Source: Corella eumyota
Lineage: Eukaryota; Chordata; Ascidiacea; Phlebobranchia; Corellidae
DNA: 64,000 bases
Assembly: GCA_963082875.1 (NCBI GenBank)
Contig: OY720101.1
Span: 6,014,001 to 6,078,000 of the forward strand
Direction of reading: 5' to 3'
Shown here: positions 43,101-54,700 of the stretch, in pieces
How the letters are laid out: every line of letters starts with the position of its first letter
How positions within the stretch are numbered: position 1 is the stretch's first letter
Made by a program: the position numbers and the translations under genes
The notes under the pieces: generated by a model
Databases searched by the model: none
What the model saw: only the letters and a program-made list of their open reading frames with translations
What the model was told of the DNA's origin: nothing

Positions 43101-46100
43101 AACATCTGTAACTATGAATTTTTTTTGTATTTGTTTATCCTCAATGTGGGAAGGTCAGTTTCATGACCTAAACATAGATTGACAGCAGTTACCCATCCCC
43201 AGTCCCAAGTTGACTGTGGCAGTTTGGGATATTATAGATAATAAATGCCTGTTAATTAAACTGCTGATTAAGTATTGGCTCAGCAGGAGTTTATACCGTT
43301 TATAGCGCCATACTTGTGCTACAGCATGGGAGCAGTGGGGATTGAACCCATTTCAAGTGTAAAAATTGTTTTAATCTTTGTAAATTTGTTTTATTTTGTT
43401 AGGTTTTCACAAATAGTATTGATTGTATATTTCATTTATCTGGTGTACTTGAGGCTTTAGATTGCAATCCTCTTCATATTCATGCTAAAATGCAGCAACG
43501 ACAACGATTAAAACATTTGGATCGATTTCAAGCTAATTCTAATGCGGTTATGATTGCCAGTGATGTAGCAGCCAGAGGTAGATTTTTTTAGTAATATGTT
43601 ATTTATGCCTTAATTTGTTTCTGATTTCATATACACTGTAAAAAAGGTCGACTTTAGCTCTTCTAAATATAAGCTGACATTTGTTGTCCTTACCTAGTAA
43701 TCAAGTTACTTTAATAGTTTGGGATTTTATTAATAATTTATCTGGTAATTGGATTTCGTCTCAGCAATTATTTGTACTGTTTGTAACTTTTTCTTTAGGA
43801 GCGCTGCAAGCATAAGGTAGTGGAAATTGAATTAAAGACCTTATTCATTAGAAAATGTTTTTTATGCTACACAAAACTTTCGTTATATCTTTGTTGATGT
43901 AAAAAGCCTTACTTTAGGATGGTTTTAAAAATCGAAGTTCGGGTCAATCATTAGCGTCTTAAACATTCTAAACACTATATTGCCGGTGTTATTTAACTAA
44001 TTTTTATTTTATATTAGGGTTAGATATACCTGATGTAAATCATGTTGTTCACTACCAAGTTCCAAGAACAATGGAAACTTACATTCACAGAAGCGGTCGA
44101 TCAGCTAGATCAGGTACGTGTGTTAGTTTGTTACTTTATCAATTTAGTGATTCCTGGTATTTAGATTTTCAGAGTAATTATAATTTCAAGGTATAGTAAC
44201 TATAAAGACATAATTCCGGTTTATTTTTATATACACTGTTAAATCTTGTTCAAAATTCGTTTTATTTTGTTTTAACCCCCACCATAATAATACTGCTTTT
44301 TCCGATACGTTAAGATAAGGTGTTGAAAACAAAAAATAAAAAATAAGCTTGTCGTTAGATGGTGATGGAGAGCTATTTTAGGAAGTTGCAATAGGTAGCC
44401 TAATACCTTCAATAAACTGGTTTCGTAATACCTACTGTCGATTTAACTACTTTTTGCTTGGTAAACAACTTAAACCGGTTGTATTGGTTAAAAAAAAAAA
44501 TCTGATTTTTTGTTATTGCATCATTTAATCAGCAAACGATAAATTCTTTTGTTATTTTGTTTTGGCAACTTATCGGAATGTGTACCAATTGTTAATACCT
44601 TTGATTGGGAAATAAATTCGTGACACTAACATGTTTTTAATCGGAAATAACGATTAGGTTGTACCAACAATACGACTTACGATATTTATTACAGAATTAT
44701 CTCATTTAGTAAGCTCATTTTTTTGCTAGTTAAGCGAATTACCGTTTCTATGAAAACAAATATGTGACTCATTTTTCGTGGTTAAATTTAAAGAGAAAAT
44801 GGTTTAATATTGTTAAATGTAAGACTAATGTAATAACTTTAAATTCTTTACCAATGAAACTATTTGCAAGCTTGAGTAGTCTCATAGTAAAATTGACTGA
44901 CTTTTTTCAATTAAAAACTAATTGTTTTCTGTTCGTTCTGAATATCTTTCTCTTATTTTTCAGGCAAGGAAGGAGTTAGCGTTTTGTTGGTTAGCTCTGG
45001 CGAGTTAAGTTTTTACAAAAGGATTTGTAAATCTCTAAAAAAAGAAGATGGTCTTCCCATATTTTATGTGAACAACAATTATCTTGCGGCCGTAAAAAAA
45101 CGAGTCAGTATTGCTAAGGAGGTAGACAAGTTGTCGCATAAGCAGAAAAAGGTGAGTAAAGCTCGGTTTTAGTTTTTTTTTATGTAAAAAGGCCAGTTAT
45201 ACAGTCGTAACTTAAAATAAAAATTGCTGGCTTTATCAGGCTTTGTTGCTTATATAGTTAGGGCCAAGGCCTACTACACAGCCTTGATCACTGTATTTTC
45301 GCACAGTTTCAAAGTGATTTTATTTGGTTTTGACGCCTTAATTATGTTGGTTTGTTAGCCTTTTTTTTAGCTCAATTACTTACCGCATTATCTAGAAGCC
45401 AGGGTGGTAGCCCAAAAATAAAGGGTAGTGTTTTTTTTCAACCCACAGTAAAAAAACTAAAAAGTAAGTAATTGAAAAAGAGCAAAAAAAATTTTTGAAA
45501 AAAAATTTCCGCTGCTAAAGTTACAAGCTAACGTCGTATAGTGTTTCAAGTATAGGTAAACCTTGCTCTTTGCCAATGTGTAATTTAATAATGAACTAAT
45601 ACCACGAAACTTTTTTATTTACTGATTGACATTTTAAAACACAAAATTTCTATTTTCATTTTTCCACTTTGTTGGAGAACAATGGTTTGACTTATTTGTA
45701 AAAAATTTGATTGACAAATTGTAGGCATTTTTTGAGTATATATATTTTTAATTACACGTGGCCTAAAATAAGAAAAAAAATCAGCAAAAAAAAAAAACCG
45801 CGAAAATTTATTTTTAGTTTAAATATTTTTGTAAAAAAATTTCCGGTCTGAGATTTTCTCGTACGATGGAATTTTTTTCTAAAGTTTTGATTGACAGGTT
45901 CGTTTACACAACGATTGGTTCAGTAAGAACGCAGAGGCAATGGATATATGCCTGGATGACGACATGCTCATCAGTACGAGTGATTCGGCCGACGTTTCTA
46001 ACGAAATTAAAATGAAAAAACAGCAGTTGACAGCATTGTTGAAAAAGCCGATTTTTCCGAAAGGTTTTTCAGGTTTGGGAAATTTTTTCACAAGTTAATA

Positions 46101-46815
46101 AAAAAAAATGTATATATATATATATATATATAAATGTGTAATTTGCGTTACATTATGGATACTGCTACTTTAACAGTTTCAAAGTTTCCAAATAACTTTT
46201 TACCAGTCCAACCAAATTTTCTATTTCGGTTTACGGTTTTTTAAACACTGTATATACCCGTATCGGAACTTGATAATACCTGTATATTAATTGAAAGATT
46301 GTTGTTACTTTTACGGTCCTCGCATCTTAATTACTTTTACGATTTTTGACAAGTTTTTCTTATTTGAAAAACCGCAAAATTATGAATTCAAAGGCATTCA
46401 AAAAATGACATTTTAATATTATTTTATTTTTTATTTGGAAAGTCGTGATAAAATTTAACATTACCGTGTAAAAAATAATAAAATTCCAATTTTTTTTAGT
46501 AATTATTATTCGAATATCAAAGTCAAAAAAAATTAATTTATAAAATATTTATCCTGACCCAGTTATATTTAAATATCCTGTACTTGAAAACTATCAATTT
46601 ATAACATCAATTACACAGTTCGCACCGGCAATTATACACTCCAAATTTTCCAAGTCGTTTTTTTGTATTCGCTAAGTTGTGGTTTTGTTGTTTCTTCTTG
46701 CACAGGTAAATATTTAACGCGAGGCGGGGAATTTTCTGTTCCGGATATTTCTGAAGCGGGAAGGAAACCGCCACCGCCGTCGCTTGCAAATTCAAAGAAA
46801 AAAACGAAAAACTAA
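40180..46815 (+). CDS. DDX24: DDX24, DEAD-box RNA helicase (MAK5-like)
   Basis: Thirteen exons: 40180-40305, 40404-40859, 41186-41359, 41451-41609, 41679-41835, 42189-42322, 42678-42845, 42942-43049, 43403-43577, 44018-44113, 44964-45151, 45898-46072, 46706-46815; about 741 residues (human 859). It is a nucleolar helicase for large-subunit maturation. Helicase motifs in order: Q motif [19 protein letters not shown], Ia PTRELAIQ, Ib [47 protein letters not shown]. The acidic insert between motifs I and Ia is typical of DDX24 but shorter than in human. N- and C-terminal tails are Lys-rich. At least four SINE copies sit in its introns. Confidence 0.96.
40930..41065 (+). repeat. Diverged tRNA-derived SINE in DDX24 intron 2
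   Basis: It matches the part of the family around the B-box (GATTTAATTCCCACTGCTCC, then ATGCTGTAGC and CTGAGTAAGGCG), but the head and parts of the body are lost or diverged. Ends are approximate. Confidence 0.65.
41935..42135 (-). repeat. Old SINE copy in DDX24 intron 5
   Basis: In reverse orientation the blocks GTTGCCTTTTGCAGTTTTGC, ATTGCCAGATAATTA and AAGGGTACCACAGCGT match the family body. The copy is heavily diverged. Confidence 0.6.
42372..42603 (-). repeat. tRNA-derived SINE in DDX24 intron 6
   Basis: A reverse copy that reaches the head: CTGACCACTACACCACGCTG at its end is the complement of the A-box region. CAGTGGGGATAAAGCCCAG is a mutated B-box region, and the body block with TTATAATTTCCCGATAATTG is recognisable. 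Confidence 0.8.
43119..43352 (-). repeat. tRNA-derived SINE in DDX24 intron 8, head truncated
   Basis: A reverse copy well matched from the tail (TTTTTTTTGTAT, CAATGTGGGAAGG) through GGCAGTTTGGGATATTATAG to the B-box (GTGGGGATTGAACCCA). The A-box part is missing. Confidence 0.85.
43640..43830 (-). repeat. Very old SINE-like remnant in DDX24 intron 9
   Basis: AGTTTGGGATTTTATTAATA and GGTAATTG resemble the reverse SINE body in the right order. The rest is too diverged to be sure. Confidence 0.35.
46111..46131. repeat. TA microsatellite in the last DDX24 intron
   Basis: About ten TA units in a row. Confidence 0.85.
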
Positions 46816-48464
46816 TCGGTAATATTTTTTTTTATCAAATTCTTTAATAAAATTTTTCCAAATATCGTTTTAAAATATTATAATTAAAATGATTTCAACC
46901 TTTCAGATGACAGTATTTGGAACGTTCGGCGGCTAGAAATAAATAAAACAACAAGATTGTAAAAAATTTGTTAAATTTTTACAATGTTTAAATAAAAAAA
47001 ATTTGTCAGATTTCAATATTTTGTACACGTTTAGCAGTGTCTTTTTTTCTCATATCATCTTAAGGTCTTAAAGACAAATAATGTGGTATCGATGCGGCTC
47101 GAACACGAAATCTTTCGGCTCGTAGTCTGCTGCCATGAGCAGTGTTATCAACTATATACTATATATATATAAGCTTTTGATGCTGCATGTCCAATTTAAA
47201 GCTCTTTAAAATACCATTTGTTGTGCAGGGGTAAATTATTACGGAAGTGTATAAGTTGCAAAATGCAACCATATTACAACTATTAAAATGTAGGCTGTAG
47301 GTGGGCAATCGGAAATGATAGTATTATATATAAATACATATATTTGTTTATACAAAATTATTCTCTTTTAAAAGCAAATTTTTTGTTAAAATACGCTTAA
47401 GCTAATAATCTGTTATTATGGTTAATTACTTTCTTGGTAAAATTGAGTTATCTTGTCGTAATTGATAATTATTTACGGGCCAACGCTGTCTCTATTTAGG
47501 TTACGCTATTCTATGTAAGATTGAATACGGTTTTTCTCTAAATTGATATTGGAAAATACCTCTCTCAACATATGAATTAGTAGTTAATCGAAATTATTTG
47601 ATTAATTGATAAATAATAATTACGAAAGATGGAAATTTTTTTTTATTTTAAAGGAAAAGTCTTTTCGGGAATTTTTGTTCTAAATCAGCAAAAAAACGAA
47701 TTTTTAGATATTTGGTTAAGATTAATCTGTTTTTAGTGATACCGCCAAAACTTAATAGGTTCTTATCTAATGTGTTCTGTTGGTTAAACTATAGAAAACA
47801 TGTTGTGTTTTTTTAAACCTATAGGCATGTGATATAATACAACATTTAAATACAAAATAGTAAAGGCCAATTTTTTTGCCAAGTTCGTTTGGAATAAAAT
47901 TACGTTCCTTAGGCTACTATAAAATTTAAATTTGCAAAGAGGTGTCGTATAACCTTTACTTTATGTAATATAACATGCTATCATAATAGCCAAATTTCTA
48001 AGAAATCAAGATTAGCTTGTCTATTAAATAAATTTGAGGTTACTTTTTTATTCTACATTCCATCTAGATCAGGAAACATAAATGCACAGTAATTTAACTA
48101 CTAAATGGTGTAGAGTATATTACCATGCAAAGTAAGAACTAAACAACTGCTTTTAATATTAAAACAGTTTAATATTTTTTAATTAAAAAACGTAAACAAA
48201 ATATTTAATAATAAATAAACGCAGTATAAAATATTTGCAGGCAATTAGCTTTGCATACAAGAAGTTGTTAAAAAAAGTCTTATTTAGTTTACAAGGGAAA
48301 TTGAATTGAATAAAACCAAGTACGTTAAATATTACATGTTCACTATTTTTACGTTTCCACATCACGTATTGCTCCGTCTAATATCTGGGACAATACCGCG
48401 CGTGTTGAATATGAGTTCATTTAAACCCATGACGTCATCACAATTCCATGACGTCACTGTGTGA
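46816..48464. other. Convergent intergenic region, DDX24 and the IL-1R-like gene
   Basis: AT-rich sequence with no supported gene. Two palindromic CREs lie near its right end, at 48430-48437 and 48449-48456. No TIR-domain exon for the minus-strand receptor is seen here. Confidence 0.5.
48427..48457. promoter_or_regulatory. Paired CRE motifs
   Basis: CCATGACGTCA occurs twice, 19 bases apart; each copy holds the palindrome TGACGTCA. They sit just past the stop codon of the IL-1R-like gene, in its probable 3' UTR. Confidence 0.6.
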
Positions 48465-51400
48465 TTACACTGGTTTTGTTTCCTCTTCACTGTTGGGCGT
48501 CATCTCGAATTCGTCAGTAATCGTGTCGCTTTTGCATTGCTGTAACTTGCGCTTGCCGTCCATTCGGCGGCACATGTTGCCTTTTCTTCGGCACAGTAAC
48601 CCAACGATAAGTGCTACTACTAGCAATGCTGCCACGCCAAGGCAAATTCCGGCTATGATAAAGTTCCTTACTTCAGAAGCCTCGCTGGCGATTTTGATTT
48701 CGACAGTTGCGTTTACATAACTCGGCGTTTGGTACTCGACTGCGGCAAAACTAATAACGTATTTGCCGATGCTGGATTCGTGAACTTTTCTGAATAAAAA
48801 ACAAAATATTTTAAATTTAAGCCTTTCAATATTTGGTTAACTAAAAGGCCCTTCTGATTTTAAATTTAATTAAAAATAATAATGTTTATTTACGGTATAG
48901 TTAGCTTTATGAAAACTTCCGCAGGAATGGCTTTTCTATCTTCTAAAGGAGGAGGTACGGCAAAGCAGGGTTGGTCTTGGTAATTGCTAAATAATATATT
49001 TGTATTTAGTTTATTTTGTATTTATATTTATAGTAGTCCTATCATTGTTTTTTGGCAGAATAAAGTTAGATCAAGAAGTAGTGAATCTATATTATAAAAA
49101 TATATTCAAAATCTTTATTATTATTGTCTATATTATTATTATTAGGTTAAAGATATAAATAAGTACGTTGTGCATTGTGGAGATCCTTCCTTTCTCATGA
49201 TTCTTTCTTGTTTTAGCTGATTAATACAACTATTTGAAGACTCCCCCTCCTAAAGGTTCACGAATTGTTAATATTTTTAATTAAACCACAAGGAGAACAA
49301 CTGATCTTAATAACATGCTAGTAATAATGTTAGCAATTTGCTAAAAGACTAGGGGAAAAGAAATCAGCAGGGATTGAACCCACCACCTCGCGCGGTGGTA
49401 TGCCCGGTGCTTTAACCATTGTTTAATTTTTGAATAGTAGACCAACTATGGTACCCACCTTATTCCATATTACGTAGTAGTGGTGCCGGCGTATATTTCC
49501 TACACCGAGGGTTCCAACGCAGTTGATCGTTGCTGGTGCATCTTCTTTTGCTCGCACTACAACACTGTCACATTTAAGGGTTGGCTCGGGCGCTCTAATC
49601 GTAGGACCTGTAGTGTAAGAAAATGCTATTTTGTATATTTGTTTAGCTCTTTATATGGGTATTAACAACTATGCAGTTGTTAAGGAGTATTACTGAAAAG
49701 TTGAGCAACAGTTCTAATTTAATTCCAATCGTTGACTGGTTGTATTTTTTACACACTTTGAGCTTTCAACCAAACTGCCAGTCTAATATTGCTATATATT
49801 TCCCAAGGTAAACATGGAATTAAATAAAATTTAAAGAAGTTGTGGTGTTTAAACCATGAAAGTTTATTGAATTCATGAAACCATTAAGTTGTTTTACTTT
49901 GTCGATAAGATCTTTCTTACCTCTTACGCAAAAATTGGTCGCAGCTAAATATATCGTCTGTCCATTACGATGTACTGCACAAGTATAGTTTCCAGCATGG
50001 TCGTATTTGATTTGATTTAAGTGTAACTATAAGCAAAATATTATCAAATTTATTAACCTGCGTGTCATCCAAAGTCATTTAAATACAAGCAATTCTCTGT
50101 GCCAATTTGCTGACCAAAATTTAATCTAAACATAGTCAAGAAAAAGTACTTGAGAATGTTGGTGGCTTAGATGATATAGTTTGGTCAAAATGTATTGTAA
50201 GTAAGATATACACATACCGAAGTGCCATCCATAGAACCTGTTCCTTCTGGCAAGGGTTTGCAATTTTTCAACCATTGGACTGTGATGTTATCCCGTTTTA
50301 AGTTGTCACTAAGAGGAACTTGTGGTGTGTCTGCAATTAAAATTGTGATACTAAATGAAAAAATATACCTCTTTTTCACTTTGGCATAGTTGAATATTAT
50401 TCTTAATGCATGCTTAACCTATAAGCTTGTATAAAACCACGATTTTAAATCTATAGATGTATGGTAGGCTTATCCTGACAGGGTGTCAGGGTAATAAAAA
50501 TAGAAAAGGCTTACTCGTTTTTTAATTGTTGTTCTTTTTAAACCTAAACTTACCGTCAGAACTTGCGCAAGTCCATTTTTTCCTTAACCCCAAATCGCCA
50601 TCTCGATTTTCCAGAGAATTCAAAGCCTCTTCACAAGTTTGCTCCGGCAGTTTCGTTATGTTTAGTCTGACATATTGAGACGCGCAACTTACTACTCCGT
50701 CGAAATTATGCTGAAAATAAGAAGTTAAATTGGTGAATTGCGATTATCCAAATTCATTTTTTATTTACACTTAATAAATCAAAAAAAAAATTACAATATC
50801 AATCACCCTCAAAAGTAAATTTTATCAATACGCAATAGAAAAATGTGACACAAAGTACTTCAAAAAATGATATACGTAAGCCAAATGGATTTATTTTTTA
50901 CTTTCAAGCTTAGTGTTAGTCACGGTACTTAGCCACCAGTTAGTCTTGGTTTTGTATGTGGTAATATACGTTATAATCAGCTAGTTTTGCTTTAAAGCTC
51001 AGGAAAAAAGAGAGTATGTTTGTATATTTTAGTCAAATCCTTTTTAATGTTATAGCAATACGTACCAGCATTACAACTTCGTAGTGGTTAGATGTGATTT
51101 CCGTTGCGATGTGATCATAAGTGGCGTAATTAGAATGATGATAGTCGTCTGCAGTGACGCTCTGGTTAACTAGCAATACGTTGTTATCGCTGTCCCAAAT
51201 TTGGCACTGTCAATAAAACAGGTGTTAAAATTCTGCTTTGAAGTTGGTGTATTTGCAAGTAAACCTAACATGTTATTATCGATTATTTTTTATCTAACGT
51301 GTATTCATATAAGATTAATAAATGTTCTATCAAGATTTAAACGAAAATAATATATAAGTTATATGATTTCTATATACCTCCACGTTTTCGAGTTCTATGC

Positions 51401-51739
51401 TGTCGTAAAAGTTATCATAAAACTGATCATTTAGCATCCCGCACGAAATAGTAAAAGGCCAGTTCATATAGGCTGATTGTGTAATTACGGGGCCAACTGA
51501 TTGACTGCAAACCGGCTCATTTAAATCTGTAACAAATTAGTAAGATTCAAGGGAAATGCAATCCAAAGGTTAACTTTACCGTCACTTTGCCCAAACAGCC
51601 TAATTTAATTATTTTTTAATTGCATTTTAATTGGGCACGTTAAAATTAATTTTAGTTAGTAGGGCTTACCGTTATCGCACTGAACTTTTCTCACAAACAC
51701 AGCATACAAAGCGACGTTAACAAAGGTTAAAAAAATCAT
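48465..51739 (-). CDS. Interleukin-1 receptor-like Ig membrane protein without TIR domain
   Basis: Ten exons on the minus strand: 51670-51739, 51378-51526, 51066-51206, 50554-50710, 50218-50330, 49921-50026, 49459-49607, 49167-49216, 48894-48986, 48465-48789; about 450 residues. A signal peptide (MIFLTFVNVALYAVFV) is followed by three Ig-like units. The second is the clearest: VQWLKNCKPL matches the WYKDCKPL block of IL-1R1, and DHAGNYTCAV is the standard Ig strand F. The spacing of TCEEALNSL to KKWTCAS before it also fits IL-1R family domain 1-2. A transmembrane helix (FIIAGICLGVAALLVVALIV) is followed by a basic tail of about 43 residues, with no TIR domain. Vertebrate IL1R2, a decoy receptor, has this plan. 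The 50-nt exon 49167-49216 was inferred from phase and is less certain. Confidence 0.75.
49367..49423 (-). repeat. SINE tRNA-like head in an IL-1R-like intron
   Basis: Read on the minus strand it has an A-box-like TGGTTAAAGCACCGGGC and a B-box GGGTTCAATCCC in tRNA spacing. It is a degenerate copy of the SINE head; the body downstream is hardly recognisable. Confidence 0.6.
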
Positions 51740-54700
51740 GTCTTATGTGGTAAACCGGTTATTGACCTAGCGTGTTGAAAATCCTACACAAATAATCAGT
51801 GTTTAAGTAATATAGTTCCTGCTGCTACCTTAGCTCGTACAGTTTGATAAATAAATAGCAAGTTTAATAGCGTGGGTGCTGACTAGCTACAAAGCCCATC
51901 TCCTAAAAATAAAATAAAACGTTCTCGATTGAAATAATTTGCCTGTTTTTTAATCCCTTTGAACTATTTGGCAGGCTATCGCTAAAGACATCGTCCATAC
52001 ACAGTCGTTAACCTTGCCTTGGGCTCTGTTTTTATGCAAAATGGCCTCGTTTTTTATAAAAAATATTTACTTGTTTCTGGACGACGATTTGTCAAGGTCG
52101 ACGGAAAAAATTAAAAGTCAATGACTTTGCGCGAAGTTTGAAATTTAACCCTAACCGGACAAATCGGGTGACGCAAATTATTTAATAATTATTCAAAGCA
52201 TGTTTACTACGCTGAAAATAACATATGTTGGGTCTCTTTTAGGCAACATCTACTTGCATTTTAAAAAAAAACACCGTTACAACTTACATAAAAAAAACAT
52301 TTTTTTTTATAATTTACAAAACATTATGTTTAAAAAGTTACAAATCTTAGGTCACCATATCAACACCTAAGTTGACTCGTAGTTTTTGGCAAAACATCGA
52401 TCTAAAATTAGCGCTCGGGTCAACTTAATAATAGCCTCAGTTTGAGTTGTACTCTACGTTAAAAACATATCAAACTTTGTTGATATATTTTTTGCACTTA
52501 AAAGGCTCTGAAACAATTTGTAACTAGAAAGTTTAGCCTCCCAATTTTCGTTGCATTATTGCTTTTAAACTAAACACATTTCGACTGATTCACGATTCGT
52601 AATCACGCTTTGAAGGTGGTATGTTTATTGCACTGTCTGCAGCCTTTAATGAATTTGTTTAATTTAACTTCGGTTTCTTATCGGCCGTTTAATTTGCATA
52701 CACGGGATTTAAGAAAAACAAAAACGTTACCACGTTGATTTCGACTGTCTTTTTCAACCCTTGGTCGTGTTTATTTGATTAGAACGTTGCTATAAACGTA
52801 GAATTAAATCATTTTCCGTTGAAAATTGCAGTGGGGAACTCGAACTGATTCGCCGTATGGTAATTCAGCGCGAAATCGTGTTTACTGTTGTTGATAATCT
52901 GGCGAGACTGTAACACGATGTGATTTAACGTTTAGTCTATAGATCACCTGGTTTAATATAACTTTATAGCAAATAGACATGCACGTTTCTTGTTATTCTA
53001 CTACGGACCATAAAATAGTCTAGTCATCAAAAAAAATTCGCTCTTTTTAGAAAACTTTTTGACTATATTGGATTCTATTTTAAAGAGTCGCCGGTTTTTA
53101 TGTAGTATTTAAGTGGGTTGAATTTCGTAAGTTCGAAACTTGGGTTATATGACTAAAAACCTAAATATATATATTTTATATTACTTGTTTAGCGGTAGGT
53201 TCACGATTTTAAATATAGTCTGATTACTACGAAAAAACGTTTCATTTCTACATTACGAATATCCCTTAATAAAAATAGTGCATTCATCATCATAATTAGA
53301 CTGTCTAATTTTATTACCATTGTTTACCTATTACATAACTAGAAAATATACTTGTGCAATATTTACATCGTGATTTTATTGTCAATTGGAAATTTCCTCA
53401 AGCCAAAACAAAAATTCCGTGGCGAAAAATCGAACCTAGAATAACTTTAAAAAATTTAAAGCGTGTCATCAAAATTTTTGTAATACTTTTAAGTTTGTCC
53501 GCAAATTACGAATTAGCGGTTTCAATGCTATGTAATATTGACACCTCGCACCGAGAATTACTCATACTTCTAACCGTAACATCTCAAGTAAGATTTCGAT
53601 CTTAACTCCCTGAATTAATACATTTTAATCTATAACACTTTATATCATTTGCATTACAGATTTGAACCAATATTTCGAATGCCTTATGCAAAAAATACAA
53701 AAGGTACAGTATCGCATTTTAAACTTGGCATTTATTAAATACAACTGGTCTTTAGGACCATTATGCCTACGAACTTCAAGCCTGTCGAACTCGAAATTGA
53801 CTTAAAAAAACATTCGCAACATTTTCAGGTTGTCCGCTAATGACTGCTGATTGCTGCTTTGCCGTAATGTTTTAAATTAACTTCTGTAGTTTTGCGAATG
53901 GCACCCGCGGGCAAGGGATCTTTTTAGTTTCTTTCCGTAAGATGACAGTCACGCTACGTTGGGAAATTCCGCCAGATTAGGCAGACAGATCAAGTCGTAT
54001 TTGTAAACAGTTAGCTACCAAACCGCTGCTTCCCACAACGCGAAGCGTTTTTGCTTTCGTCTTTAAATCGAAAGGCTAATTAAAGCCGCAGTTGAGCTGT
54101 AGTTTTTTTTAATTCAGTCGATTTTTCGTGACTGTTATTTTGCTAACAACCGTACAGCTATGTCCTTACAGTCTGCGAAGTACGGGTAATTCCAAATCAT
54201 TTAAATCGCTTCATCTTTATATTAGTTTAAAGAAAAATGCAAGTCGTTAAGCAGCCTAGCTAATGCGATAACAGTCGATTTCAAATTATCGTAAATCTGT
54301 TTCCGCGATAACGATAATTTTTCGTTCCGCTTTAATAAACTTGCAACCGGTAAAATGTTGTTTCTATTTTTTCCATAAAACAATTGTGGGCGTGCATTTA
54401 AAAATGCGGGCGGCAATTCGTGTACTACATCTTCGTGTACTACAATCATGCGTAAGCCTTGTTATTATTAAACTATCATGCAATGATGTTTGTTAATGAG
54501 TGTTGCTTATTGATACGTAGTTATACTATACGACGGATGATTTATTTCATGTCGGAATGTGCGTTTTTTTAGGCATCACGAAATCGTATTTAACACCACA
54601 TGAATTTTGATGTAAATTATTGTTTTTTTATAACCACGTGACGTGTGACGTAAACATAGTACGTAAATTTAAACGAAACTGTTTTGTAGCTGGCGTAGTT

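Noticed and set aside
46816-48464. Search for a TIR exon of the IL-1R-like gene
   Set aside because: Only AT-rich sequence with frequent stops was seen. The receptor frame ends cleanly at 48465.
48448-48720. Plus-strand open frame of 90 codons
   Set aside because: It is antisense to the transmembrane and tail exon of the IL-1R-like gene and starts at a non-ATG codon.
53354-53605. Plus-strand frame of 83 codons
   Set aside because: It starts at TTG, is rich in Lys, Ile and Leu, and has no signature.
54222-54449. Minus-strand ATG frame of 75 codons
   Set aside because: Composition is moderate, but no family motif, splice context or neighbour supports it. It may be chance in a less AT-rich block.
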